NCBI GenBank assembly: GCA_014905825.1
Contig: JACGCN010000011.1
Coordinates: 992,001 to 1,056,000 of the forward strand
DNA from: Lyophyllum atratum
Lineage: Eukaryota > Basidiomycota > Agaricomycetes > Agaricales > Lyophyllaceae
DNA length: 64,000 bases
Direction: 5' to 3'
Position numbers and translations under genes: made by a program. The notes under the pieces were generated by a model, which did no database searches, had not been told where the DNA came from, and saw nothing but the letters and a program-made list of their open reading frames with translations. Positions 33,508 through 44,610 of the stretch are shown here, piece after piece (positions within the stretch are counted from its first letter, which is position 1; each line of letters begins with the position of its first letter).

Positions 33508-36451
33508 TTCGATCCAGCACCTACCCGCTGATAGCGCCTTATCGAGCAAGCTCCCACCATCATTCCCAGCATCGCATGTCTATGAGACTCTTGACGCATT
33601 TAGAGTCAGTCCATGTAATATCCATCACTACCTTATTATCATTCATCGGGGAATCGGGATCTAGCCTATTTTATCAATTGTCGACATATTTGGGCTTCTT
33701 GGATTTGGACCTTTCGGACACAACCCCCACTCAACCTGACATGCATCTTACTTATTCCATGTATTTCCTATGGCGCCTCATTTTTATAGTTCTTGTATTA
33801 TACCCGACCTTCACTACGTTAGTGTTATTTTTAGAGTACATTGTAACCCCTCGATACACGTTCATAATCTCATATACGAATGACAATAAGCCTTCTCGTC
33901 GTTTTTGTCGACGTGCAACGCAGGATCGATACGGACGCTCGAGAACCGCCAAGCCTGTGAGTACACACCGCCTGGATATTCAGCGGTAGCTGTCAGACAA
34001 TTACAAGATGGTCACAAGATGAAGGTGCGCCCAGAAAACAACAGGACAAGGTATCCAAGGTCCCGTTTTTGTTATCATCATATGCGCCACAGCCTATAAA
34101 AAAGAAAAAGGCAGTTCGATAGCCTTATCACAATAGAAACTATAAGTCCAGAGAGGGAAGTAGAGTTCCGGATCCTTGTTCCCTGGAGATCCAACCTTAG
34201 GCACGGTGTGGTTGACAGGATAAGAGATTGTGACGATCAGCCACACAATTCGACTCATTCGCTGTGCCACACACCTGTCTATCAGCGATCGCCGGATGGG
34301 AGGATACGTGAGTGACATTAGAATCATACCTCACGACGAAGAAGGAAGTTTGTTGTTCACGAACGTGCCCGGAGTCAAGGGAAGAGATCTAGCGAGTCTG
34401 GAACGACTAGAGGGATGGCATCTCGACAGTTCTTGGCGCTACATGGCTGTGGTCAGGTCAGGCTGCGATCAAGACAGCGCACCACGAAAGGATCCCAAGT
34501 ACAGCCGATGTCTACTCCAGTATGCTTGGATTTCGCTGGTGGGTGAGAGATAACCCTGCGATGGGGCCACGTATTGCTGTGCCTATTGCTGCTGCGGTGA
34601 AGGAGCCACGAGGCGCACAATGATCGGATAGAAATTGTACGAGAGAGGTCAGTGGATGTAGGGTCCCTTGGCGGCGCCGCGTGCTGATGTATGAGCTCAG
34701 GGGATGGGGTGAAGAGTCCTGCATACGGACGGTTCAACTGATCGAGCCCAGACTGTATCCGACGTTGTAGGTGCACGAATAGCAGCCCCTATGACCGCGT
34801 CAGCGCTTCATAAGGCTCGCGATGACCATCATTCAATGAAACCTTCGGTGCCGGCCTGAGACTCCTGACCATGAGGGTAACATGATGCTGCCAATAAAGT
34901 AAAATTATATCACTGACTCAGTTCATCTTTAGAGCGCTTACAGAAGCCATCCGAGAGTCGCCTTCTTGCCCTGGAAGCTGATATTCCTGCACCAGAGGTG
35001 TCAGATACGGTCAGCAGACGCCCTACAGGAAAGCCCACAGCACAGATGTAGAAAAGGTCTGATGTGGTTCCATTTGAGCTGACGCCTGAGGACCTGGAGC
35101 GGTGTCTTCTCGTCGCGCGATTGTCCCACCATTGTTCGACGAATTAGGATTGGTCTTGAACATGTTACATAAACGTTTCAAGACCGATGGGAGAGAGAGA
35201 TCGGCGTTTCTACCCAGATGACTCGAATCCGCAGCAACGAGCAACATGGCATAACACTGTTGATCAAGAGAGGCAAGTTGAAAGCTGCATGTGTTTCCTG
35301 GAGATCGTGAAGATCGTATGTGACAACCGATATCAAGTCCGCGGGGTAGTGCCAGTCGTCTTCTAGAAATTTCCAGGGATAGCACATTCATTAGATACGT
35401 GTCCCAGGAGTCAGATGGCCAGGACCGCTCGAGTCAGAAAAAGTTTTTCGAAGACGTGAGACACACTAACATCGGTCTGAGTCAGCACGTAACTTTTTTT
35501 GTGAAGAACACGTACGAGTCAGTCCCCCGAAGTCGATGGGACCTTCAGCACGTCCAGGGGGACGCTACATGCCGAGAGTCACCCAGACCACGATGCGAAT
35601 ACTCGCAATCTCAGCCTGCGGACTAGACTTTAGTTCTGTATCAGAGATCAGATATATAGAACACAGGGGCTTAGTAGACGCCTTCGAATTCATTTGAATT
35701 TAGCGCCGCCTCTCCCTCAGACGCTCTGTAGATGAAAAGGATCATTCTCAATAAGAAGTTCCAAGTTGACAAATCGCAGCCAAATAGCTCACAGCTTTCC
35801 AAGCGCAGACAAAGATCTATGGCTAGCTCACAAGACGCCAGCCATGAGGGCGTCAAGATATGCAAGCGCGCCTTTCTTGAAGTTGTATCATGGTGTGAGT
35901 GTCGTAGCCGGCGGCGGCGGCGGGAAGAGTGATTGACGCGCCGGTTCCGAAATAGCTCCGAATTGCGCGGAATGTGTCTCCGCTTAACGTTTGACGCCCA
36001 ATCGAGTACTTGACGCCTGACGAACCATGATACGCTTGTGACACGCAACTCTTGCACAACTTGAAGGGAAGATTACTCATGCTACCTACCACTGGAGCTG
36101 CGGAAGACCATGGACGGACGAAAGGATCTAGGTATCACAAATTTTTCGATGTTCTGAGACTTCCTCATTAACGTGTAACTGGTGTTTCAAGGTGTCGGTT
36201 TCAGGTGCACATGAAGCCCGGGGGTTGTGGTAGGCGCGGAGGTACTATGAGGTACTTCTACATACAGTACTAGTAATGCACATGAATCACTTGCTGAGAA
36301 AAAGACGCCCGAGATGAGAAATAGGGGAGGGGATATACAACTGCGCTATATAGGGGTATAAAACAGCCTAAAGAAGCCGCATACTGGTGGGTAACGTGAA
36401 AAAGTGATAGGGAAAGTCGATGCTTCATTGTGCACTGTTTTTGATTATTTT
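33508..36451. other. Long gene-poor region (2.9 kb)
   Basis: No gene could be supported. The longest frames (33504-33989 plus, 35023-35391 minus, 35671-36057 minus) overlap competing frames and show no motif. The minus frame at about 35178-35391 (DLHDLQETHAAFNLPLLIN) looks somewhat protein-like but cannot be extended by splicing. Sequence up to about 33850 is probably the 3' UTR of the Hsp20-like gene. Confidence 0.4.
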
Positions 36452-36820
36452 CTATGCTGCTGAAGCGAAGCAGCCACAGTATTTTGCCCACAAGCCCTAT
36501 CAATGAAAAGCACGAGGCCCATGAGCGGTGTTGTCCTTCCGTGATTAGGCTGTTCGAGGAAGACTTACTTCCGCCTGAGCTTTTGCGTCGTCTATGTGTT
36601 GTTGACCTTCCTCCGTCTGTGTATACTCCACCGTTTGTTCTCCACCTTCCTTCGCACCTTCCTTCGCCGCACTTTTCACGTACTCAGACCCCATATCCAT
36701 CACCAGCTCTCCAGGCTTGAAGGCTATACTCGTGCTTAAGAATGGTAGCAATTTTTAATGAAGACAACACATACACATTTGAGGTTTGCCACCAGGTTGA
36801 TGCGCTCCGTCATCAGTCAT
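36452..36820 (-). CDS. Small acidic/helical protein, 81 aa, unknown function
   Basis: Three exons, 36820..36775, 36723..36569 and 36496..36452, joined with canonical borders (GTATGT..TAG and GTAAGT..TAG) and consistent phases. The product has a hydrophilic helical middle (MDMGSEYVKSAAKEGAKEGG, then EEGQQHIDDAKAQAE) and a short C-terminus LWAKYCGCFASAA with two cysteines. It has no signal peptide. TATATATAA at about 36978-36986 lies some 160 nt upstream. It resembles small lineage-specific basidiomycete proteins, and I do not know a function. The next minus-strand small gene (38096..38503) has the same three-exon form and a first exon of the same length (46 nt), also beginning M-Thr/Ser-Asp-Asp-Gly, so the two may be distant relatives. 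Confidence 0.65.
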
Positions 36821-38095
36821 CTTGTACGCGTTGAAGGAGAGCTGGAAAAAAGTGGGGAGGGTTAAACGTTCGTGTCCACGCCAGTCTGCACACTTAAATG
36901 ATTCGCCCAGGACACTGACAGCGGAAGTTGCCATGACAGACGCAAGGACGGCGACGTCCCTTGAACGATGGTCGAGGTTATATATAGCGCCCGACAACGT
37001 CGCGCCCGCTTGTCAAGCTGCACAGCATGAAAGTCGTAGGATCATTCATAGAGTCAATAGGAAGTAAAGGGCGCTCTAAAACTGAGGCTGGTGGTCAAGT
37101 CAAAGCCACTAGAAATGGAACGATAAAACAACTTGAAAGCTCACTGAGGTCGCGGTCATCCATACCCTGGCGACCCTGCGAACGAACAATTGAGGTCACA
37201 AACGTGAGAACCAGCAGCAAGTAGAGCAAGAACAGTGTCTTCATCATATCCAGCTATTCGTGTGGACGCATGATAAGGGTTAAGTGTGAACGAATATCTT
37301 ACAGACGTGGATCATGGCAGCGGACATTGCTTGAAGTCGGGCCCGCGGCGCGTGTGCATCACGGATGGTTGGAAAGATGACACTCAAGATGTCATATATG
37401 GGCGCTAGCATCAAACTTCTAGGGGAAGTTGTGAGTTGCAGGAAGTCGAGCATATGGGCGGAATGGCAGTTGAGTGGATGAGTGACAGGAGGCGCACGCC
37501 GCTGAGTCCAAACCGTTTATATTCAAAGATCAAGAGCAACGGTATCCCTGGCTGGTACTCTTTTCTCAAGTTCATGCTCGAGTCCTCCTCCAGCGAGACA
37601 CCACAAATAATACCTGCAAGAACCGAATAAGGTACTGAACAGTAAGCTCAGAGAAGAAGTTGTACATACGGGAAATGCCAAAGCACGACGAGCCAAACCG
37701 ACTCATGGTGGATGTAGTATGGAAAAGGATGACGTATTGGGTCGTGGGTGGTGAAGTTCATCCATGCAAGATGACCTTGATGAGAACCTAACCTGCAAAG
37801 CACATACCATCGTTTCCGAACCGATGAGCTCCAAATGCTCGAGCTTGGAGCTGACAAGTAAACGTCCTTTCGAAATTGGAAGACTTCGACTGCATTTCTC
37901 GGTCTCATCGTCGTCGGTATCACTGATCATGGAGTATATCAATATTTGGATATCAAGACAATGGTATCTGACTGGGTATTACGGTCACTTCAGAGTCGAA
38001 TGGTGCATTGAGGCTAAAAACACGAGTAGGTCAAGGGAGCAAGGGCGTAGGACAGGCGAACGCACGTACGGGTAACCCAACGAAGAGTACATTCA
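36821..38095. other. Region with possible small minus-strand genes, unresolved
   Basis: Minus-strand exon candidates occur at 37453..37306 (starting MLDFLQLTTSPRSLMLAPIY) with a TATA-like AATATAAAC some 65 nt upstream. They could be spliced through GTAAGATATTC..AATAG into 37251-37175. In another frame the same DNA has a 50-codon ORF (37247..37095) starting with a signal-like MMKTLFLLYLLLVLTFVTS. A further frame at 37703..37942 (MIYSMISDTDDDETEKCSRS) is open but isolated. I cannot decide which, if any, is real. Confidence 0.3.
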
Positions 38096-38503
38096 CTAAG
38101 ATTCAGCGGGAAACGCCATGGGTTGCCCAGCCCCAGGCTGTTGCGTCGTGACAGGTTCGGCATCTGTAGCTTTCGTTTTCGCCAAATCCTTCTGCACCTC
38201 CCTGTCGAACGCGTCCTCGTTGAACGAATCCCCGCAACACGACCCACAACACCCACTCGTACTATTGCTATTGCAGCAGCCTCCCGCACCCCAGGGAGCT
38301 ATTCATTTCGATGTTAGACATCTTCAGAGACACAACCACTTCGGACGCACTCGTATTGCACCAAGTCTGCAGCGAGGCAATCCCGCAGATACCTGTAAGA
38401 AACGAGGAATGATATGAACGACAGGCTTGGAGGCGCGTGAAAAAGGGGGACACATACAACAGATTCCACAACACGCCGCGAAAAATCCGCCGTCGTCCGA
38501 CAT
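38096..38503 (-). CDS. Small cysteine-rich protein, 90 aa
   Basis: Three exons, 38503..38458, 38392..38351 and 38280..38096. Introns start GTATGT and GTGCGT and end CAG and GAG|G; phases agree. The product opens MSDDGGFFAACCGICCICGI and contains further Cys clusters (WCNTSCCN, GCCGSCCGDSF). It then ends in a hydrophilic tail with EDAFDREVQKDLAKTK and a Pro/Gln-rich terminus. The Cys-rich, partly hydrophobic N-terminus without a classical signal peptide resembles small Cys-rich proteins common in Agaricomycetes that may associate with membranes through palmitoylation or metal binding. This is inference. No paralogue with the same Cys pattern is present in the window. Confidence 0.7.
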
Positions 38504-38870
38504 GGTGTGTATAGTGGAAGTGGTAAAGCTTTTGTAAGTGGGCAGAGAGGAATCGGTTAGACTTTTAATTAACCAGCCGCTGGCGACACGGTTTTGCTTT
38601 GGAAGAGCCTCGAGTCGGTGTGCATCTGTTGAGTTGGATCAGAGCACTTGTCACGCTGCACAGCACCTCACAGCACTCTATTATTGTAGATTTTGTCCTG
38701 AGTCGGAGGCTGATGGCCGAAACCGATCCGGCTCGAGGCAAGAGGAGGCAAGCGATCTATTTATCTAAACGGTTCCTTCTTCAATCTTTCCTTGCCGACT
38801 CCTCGCCGCATTTATTGCCATTGTATATATGGACGCCATATACAAAACGATCTCATAGTCTTATCGAGTA
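38504..38870. other. Intergenic region, nothing identified
   Basis: Separates the 5' side of the Cys-rich gene from the 3' end of the cofactor C gene. Open frames are short and without motifs. Confidence 0.4.
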
Positions 38871-40050
38871 TTATTTGGGAAGAAGACGTCCTCGCACGTC
38901 GTTCAGCAGGTCCTGTTCCGTTACTCTCGGCAACGGCCACTGAGGTGCTACCCGATCATCACCAAGAGCTGACCAATGAGGAGAGGGCGTCGACCGGATA
39001 TGAGAGAAATCCATAACCGAAAGGTGGTTGCTTGGCTAACGAGAGCTACAAGTTAGAAATGGCAATAAGGTAATGGACGTTCGTACCTTATTTTCAGTGG
39101 TTGCCGATAAGATACTTGGGTAAGTACCGAAGCGGATGTCAGAGCAGTGTTCGATAACGGGGTTCGATGAAATGGAGAGGTAGACATCGACGTTATGAGA
39201 GGTATGCATTCGGAACTATGAAGAAATTGTGTCATTATTGGCTCTTAAGATGTTTTGCAGGGTCCTACCTGATGGCAGCCTATAACTATCGTGCATCGTG
39301 TAAGCCCATGAATCAGGACGCTGCCATGAATGGGGGGTATGAGGAGCACGGTGTCGGTCAAGTTTCGAATGTGGAGGGCAGATATCTCCAGAGGGAAATC
39401 GGGTGTTTGGTTAACATCGTCAGATGGGAGAGGCGGTATGAGGTTAACGATGCAATGATCGAGGTCGGAGATGGCAAGATCTTGGGGGTAAGGTGATTTG
39501 GGCAATGATTCCACGGTTAGGTACTGACGAGAGAGAGAGGACAAAGACAAATTGGTGGTCGTCGGTTGGAGAGCGGGACCCGGCATGCCTGAGTTGAATC
39601 GAGGGGCAGGGACCGAAGATGTGGTCTGTGCGACGGGTGCTTTCCGTTTGAACGCAAACTTGGATTTAGGTTTCGATTTCCCTCGTAATTGCAATAGGGC
39701 CTTCTCCAAAGCTTTTAGTTGCTAATGACCAAAGATATCGGTGAAAAAAAAATCGCGGAGAGGAGATAGAGCGAACCTCTTCATACTGTCGCTGATCATA
39801 ACTGGGAAGAGAGCCTGTAGCATCGGCAAGACGTTTTGCGAGCCTCGCCGATTCAGCCAACAACTCTTGAAGTAACTCATCGGGTACTGAAGAAGACGAC
39901 TTTGCAGTGTCAACGCGGGACTCCAAGTCTATTGAACTCAAAATTCCTTAGGCAGTGAGAGAGCTGGTGACATGATGGACGCAGACCAGAGCGAGAAGTC
40001 TGGAATTGGGTGTAAAACGTTTGAGAAAACGACCAAGTCGAATCGGACAT
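38871..40050 (-). CDS. TBCC: Tubulin-binding cofactor C (tubulin-specific chaperone C)
   Basis: Five exons, 40050..39987, 39928..39777, 39721..39269, 39215..39087 and 39035..38871, give 320 aa. The N-terminal helical (spectrin-like) part has FSQTFYTQFQTSRSDLE, ELLAESARLAKRLADATGSL and then LKALEKALLQL. The C-terminal C-CAP/cofactor C beta-helix has DLAISDLDHCIVNL, ISALHIRNLTDTVLLI and GSVLIHGLTRCTIVIGCHQ, running on as FRMHTSHNVDVYLSIS and NPVIEHCSDIRFGTYP. It ends with MDFSHIRSTPSPHWSAL. The catalytic Arg that stimulates tubulin GTPase is expected in the CHQFRMH segment and is present. TBCC acts with cofactors D and E in alpha/beta-tubulin dimer assembly. The gene looks intact. Confidence 0.93.
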
Positions 40051-40818
40051 GGCGCGGTCGTTGAAGTCGAGGGCAGAATCGCGATGTTTGGCGCAACGCT
40101 CGTACAGAAACAACGCCGGCGAATGCCGCAACAGCTCGCTGACAGCATTCTAATTTTGGACCTCGCGGCTTGCGCAAAATGGTCGACCCAGCTAGCTACA
40201 TATACTCTATCAGGGTGTAGGGCCCCGCTCTGCTGGTAATGAGCGCGTTGGACCGGTGAAGCGCAGTCGGCTGCCCACAGTAATCCCCAACATCTGTGTA
40301 CTTCTGGACTTTTTCCGATGTTATGTTTAAGTCGTGTCCTTTTTCCAACAAACGCGAGCCGAGATTTGAATTTGTCCCGAATAGATCGAGTGTGGCGCAG
40401 GATAGGCTGGTATACGGTCCGTCGACTGAGAGGCAAGCCTGAAACAGGCGACTACACTCCACCAGTCCCATGCACTCGTCTGTAGCGGCGCGCCTGTGAA
40501 CGGGCCGACAGTGCTTGTGCATTTTGTTCAGCGACCAGAGTAAGTTGAAATATCCACGGTCCGCCTCCCCGCGTACTGATGCCTGAACTCCAGCGCGCAT
40601 GCATGATTAATTACACACCACACGGTAGAAATAGTTGGCACGTTCCAGCTCTCCAGCTCACACAGTACGAAGGGAGAAAAGCAGAAACGGTGAACCCCAT
40701 CCGCGTTCTCACCACTCGCTCCCACCCATCGGGAAATTTCTCTGAGCAGAAATTCCTCGATATCGCTGACGTGGCCGCCGAGACTACCACGCGGCCGGAT
40801 TATGTCGCACAAGGTAAT
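40051..40818. other. Intergenic region, nothing identified
   Basis: Overlapping frames of 60-160 codons occur on the minus strand (39948-40600), but they extend the shadow of cofactor C exon 1 and show no motif. Confidence 0.4.
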
Positions 40819-40899
40819 TTAGAGCGGATGATATCCTCGCAGAATGCCTTTGCATCTTTGAGCTGCACATCACCACTGCCTACCTCTCGATGGTAGTAC
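40819..40899 (-). pseudogene. Fragment of a STAND/TPR (NLR-like) gene
   Basis: On the minus strand this reads VYYHREVGSGDVQLKDAK followed by AFCEDIIRSK. The intact gene at the right end of the window has FLYHHGGDVELEDAKAFC followed by QDIIHSK at about 62290-62350. At DNA level the two also agree over about 70 nt. Neither side of the fragment continues the homology, so it is a relic left by deletion or ectopic recombination. Confidence 0.65.
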
Positions 40900-41162
40900 A
40901 CTAGAAGTACAACATTGAGACACATCTAGCTAGCTGCCATCCAGATTTGGAACAGCGATTCGTCAGTCTTCCCGTCGATGACAAGTTTTCAGCTGTTGGG
41001 TGCAAAGAGACAAGTCACATCACGCTCCATCGTAGGACCTCCAAGTTGAGGTCAAGTCTGAAGAACGCTGATTCAAGGACAATATTACTTGCTCTTACTC
41101 CTACATAGATGAGCTACTTACAAGTTCCGCCGTACTTAGACCTTACTTAGCCTTACTCAGGC
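40900..41162. other. Short intergenic region
   Basis: 3' flank of the epimerase-like gene. It contains a run of CTTACT-like repeats (about 41090-41165, e.g. ACTTAGACCTTACTTAGCCT) and no gene. Confidence 0.35.
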
Positions 41163-42638
41163 CTACTTCTTTCCCAACGCGTACATCTCGTCGAAGTGAA
41201 CTTTGGGTGCCTGTTCCTTCCCTTCTTCCACAACGAATTCGTATTCTGTCATGATGGATTCGAACATGCCGTCGTTGCCGTCCCCATGAGCAGGTTTCCA
41301 ACCGAGCTTATGAGCTTTGAGAGCTTTGGAGCGAGCTAGAAGTGAATGATGTTAATTACTGGATGTGTCATAAGCACAAAGCCCTAGACGTACAGTTCGA
41401 CCCATAGGCAAAGCCAGCCCAAGTTCCCAACGCGTCGCTGGCTTCCTGCTCAGTGAACTGCCTGGGCTCCGCAGTTGGGATGACGCCGAGACCATGAAGG
41501 CGGGTGCCGATCTCCTGCGCAAGTTGCTTCCAGTTGTAGCTGAACATACAGATCTGTCGTCAATAATGATTGCACCTCGGAGTTACTATTTCATGTACCT
41601 GTCGGTAGCACAGAAGTAGAAACCTTCACCGCCATGCGGGGCTTTCGGAGTGGCGGACAAGGCGTCATCGAGCAGCAGCACGACGAGGTCGGTGAGGTCT
41701 TGAACGTGAACGCCGTTCCAGAGCGACTTGCCCTTTCCGTAGTGGCACGATTGACCTAGCTTGAGGGCACCCCGGATCAAAGCTGGAATTTGAACAGATG
41801 TTCGGTGGAATGGTCCAGTCTATGCGACCAGAAACCAGATGAGTGATCAACACCACCAACAACATGAAGTTGACACATACGCCACGGCCATCTAGAGAAT
41901 CAAGTTGCGTTAGTGCCATATATTAAGTAGCAAGGGAGTTGCGCACAGATCAGCGGGGGCATAATGACGTAAGAACGAATGTCTCCAGCTTCGCCCGCTT
42001 TGCTGATGAGAACGTCACAAGCACGATGGACATAGTCGACAGGGATCGCCTTGATATCTTCCACATGCTCATCATCGTACAATTTCTCAGCTGCAAATTC
42101 TCCCTCAGCCTGATCAGTGAGGGCACCCGTTCCAGAAAGCTAGGGGATGGGTGATTAAACAGGCGCTAAGGATGATCGCGAAGGATGATCATACATGAAT
42201 ATTGGTTCCAGTCTTGCCGGTCTTGACTTTGCGGTTTCTCAAGCCTTCAACAAGCGCTGCAGCTCCTTCTGGGTGATCGGCGTTGGCCATGTTGATAACA
42301 ACTGAACACACTGTCAAGTCAACTGATCGACGTTCTTCCGCGTACAAGATCTCACCATCGGCGTTCTCAGCGGCTGCGACGAGGACGGCGCGGTCTGAGA
42401 GGTCGGCGACAATCGCTTTCAAGCCGAGTTTTTCACGAATGAGCGCCGCCCGATCTTCTCCACGAATCAACACCGTGATATCGAAACGTTGCTTATCCTC
42501 CCTGGCGAGAAGAGTGCTGAGGACAGTGCCGCCAACGAAACCTGCACGTAAAATCAGTGCTTGTGCTCAATCCGACATGGGTGATCCTTGGATATGCTCA
42601 CCAGACGCTCCAACAAGCAAGATAGAGATCTGCGACAT
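41163..42638 (-). CDS. NAD(P)-binding Rossmann protein, NAD-dependent epimerase/NmrA-like
   Basis: The ATG at 42638 opens MSQISILLVGASGFVGGTVL, a classic GxxGxxG dinucleotide-binding start. Later segments are RFDITVLIRGEDRA, ADVVINMANADHPEGAAALV, SGTGALTDQAEGEF and IRSYVIMPPLIYGRGTGPFH; the Tyr/Lys pair usual for reductases is not obvious. GKSLWNGVHVQDLTDLVVLL follows, and the end is KVHFDEMYALGKK. About seven exons with introns of 50-65 nt give roughly 350 aa. The overall plan (N-terminal Rossmann fold, a YGRG segment, then a VHVxDLxxLV segment) is that of fungal NAD-dependent epimerase/dehydratase-like proteins. These are usually cytosolic oxidoreductases of unknown substrate, some acting as regulators. 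No neighbouring pathway gene suggests a role. Confidence 0.85.
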
Positions 42639-44163
42639 TTCTCGTAGTGGGTGCTTTGAGTGATATGGGAGTTCAGCCGCGATAAGGCAGAACAGTGAAG
42701 TGGGGACAGTATATGAAGAGACAGGTTTTTATAGATCGATGCAATGGCTTCTTCGACTAAGCGACATCGATTGGTCCACAAGGTCAGGGTTGAGTGCCTT
42801 GAGGTCCCGCTAGTCGGGGACGTTGTCAACACAAATGGTTAGAGTTGTTCAGAGGTCATCGCAGGACCCTGAATGACGTCCGATGGACTGTGAAACCGTT
42901 CAGGCTTTAGATCGACATAGGCGAAGCTGAACAATATGTCTTGCTCATGATATCTTCGACCTCACTCTCGGGCCCATGGCAGGAGACGGTAAAACAGGGT
43001 CCAACTAAATATGCTTCTGGCGGCTAAGTTTTCATGCCATGAGCAGAAATAGAATCTTACATACCGTTAGATGAGAATGTCGGCCCGATAGACGCTTGGC
43101 AGAAATCATCACAGTGCTGGTGGACGTGCCCATGGATCCGCGTTTCAAACATCTCAAGTCAGCCGGAGGTTTATTCTATGATCGCGCAGGATTTATCTGA
43201 GCTGCATTTTCAACGTGATATCAAGATCGTGAATGCGGTGCCAAATGGGACTAGGATCAACCGCATGATGCAAAAGGAGACTTGGCCCAGGGAGCAACAC
43301 GTAAGTAAAACGTCAGTGAATATGTGTGGCTTCGGCGTGCTCACAGTGGGGACTGGAGTATCAAAAACGAGGCACGTTCTCCGTGTTTTTTTAAAGTGCA
43401 AGATCAACTTCACGGGTGCTTTCCTAAATGAGTTGACCCTAGAACAATGGGAGGAAAAGCGCGTCCCTGGTCAAGATATCAGCGCGTGTTCAGGAAGGCG
43501 AAGGACTGAACATTTTCTGACCTAACAACAAAATTTCTCGCAACCAGGGCCACATCAGGAGCTACGAGCACCGTCTTGAGATGTGACCCGAGAAGAAGAG
43601 TCGCCTGCGAGGCCACTAATTCGATAATGTCGCCTTAAGGTGCTGGATTTGTTATCTGACACGAAGCTGTTCCTGGATCTACAGTGGAGTTGAAGGTCAG
43701 GCGCCCATAGCCGGCTCACTGCCAAAGATACCTAAGAATATTACAACCAATGAACTTGAAGGGATGAGTTGAGAATCAGAACTGAGATCTCGAGTGCTCC
43801 GAAAGTTTTACTAGATGATGATGAAGATTTTGCGTGTCCTGCGAGAGAGACAGCCAGTCATTATACAAGAGGGCGTCGCCAATAAAAGGGGCGACTCCGA
43901 CAGCATAAGAGGAGTAAAGCCTCCTGCGTATACGCCTGCGTTGGTCAAATGATCGCGGTGGTTTGGTCGATCCGTCGATCAACCCGGGAAACCGAACTTC
44001 TCAGGGTCTTGTTTGGCAGCCAGACAAAGGAGGACAAAGGAAAGGCTCCAAAAACCTCCAAAAACCTCCGACATCGGACAAGGTATCCAGTACTAACCCA
44101 GTACCAGTCCTGCTCTGCCCTATCCATGCCCACGTACCAACCACATACCCACTGCAATTTTGG

Positions 44164-44224
44164 GCGCGATTATGCCAGGATTCCCTTGGGCATCGAGAAA
44201 CAGCGCGATTATGTCCGGATTCCC
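44164..44224. repeat. Pair of 22-bp near-identical direct repeats
   Basis: GCGCGATTATGxCxGGATTC followed by CC occurs at 44164-44185 and 44203-44224, differing at two positions, with a start-to-start distance of 39 nt. Confidence 0.55.
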
Positions 44225-44574
44225 GTATCAGACGAAACCGTCAAATTTCCGCCTAGACTGTTGGGCGTTTCCCATCGATGGATAGTGCACTCTCAGGTCA
44301 CAGGTTCGATGGAGCTCACAAACGCTTTTTCTCGAAGAAGGGTCAAGTTCCGGGAGTCGACAAGTTCCCCGTCTATGCCAGTATGATTTATGTGCGATAA
44401 TCATAATATCAAGGCACAGAAATACCAGGATAACCCCTGGTAATTACACACCAAGTAGCCGTCAGATCATTTCCTACTTAGGAGAAGAAGGAATACCGCA
44501 CGTCGGTTATTGCGCTATGACTCTAGCCCAACCAGACCCATAAAGCAAGTATTAATTCACGATAGATGTCTTTC

Positions 44575-44610
44575 TAAATCACATCGATATCTTTGTAAAT
44601 CACATCGATA
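44575..44610. repeat. Pair of 15-bp exact direct repeats
   Basis: TAAATCACATCGATA occurs at 44575-44589 and again at 44596-44610, separated by 6 nt. Confidence 0.5.

Noticed and set aside
37436..37630. 64-codon plus-strand frame
   Set aside because: Isolated, without motif, opposite a TATA-like element and candidate exons on the minus strand.
39948..40436. 162-codon minus-strand frame
   Set aside because: Overlaps exon 1 of cofactor C in another frame and has no motif.
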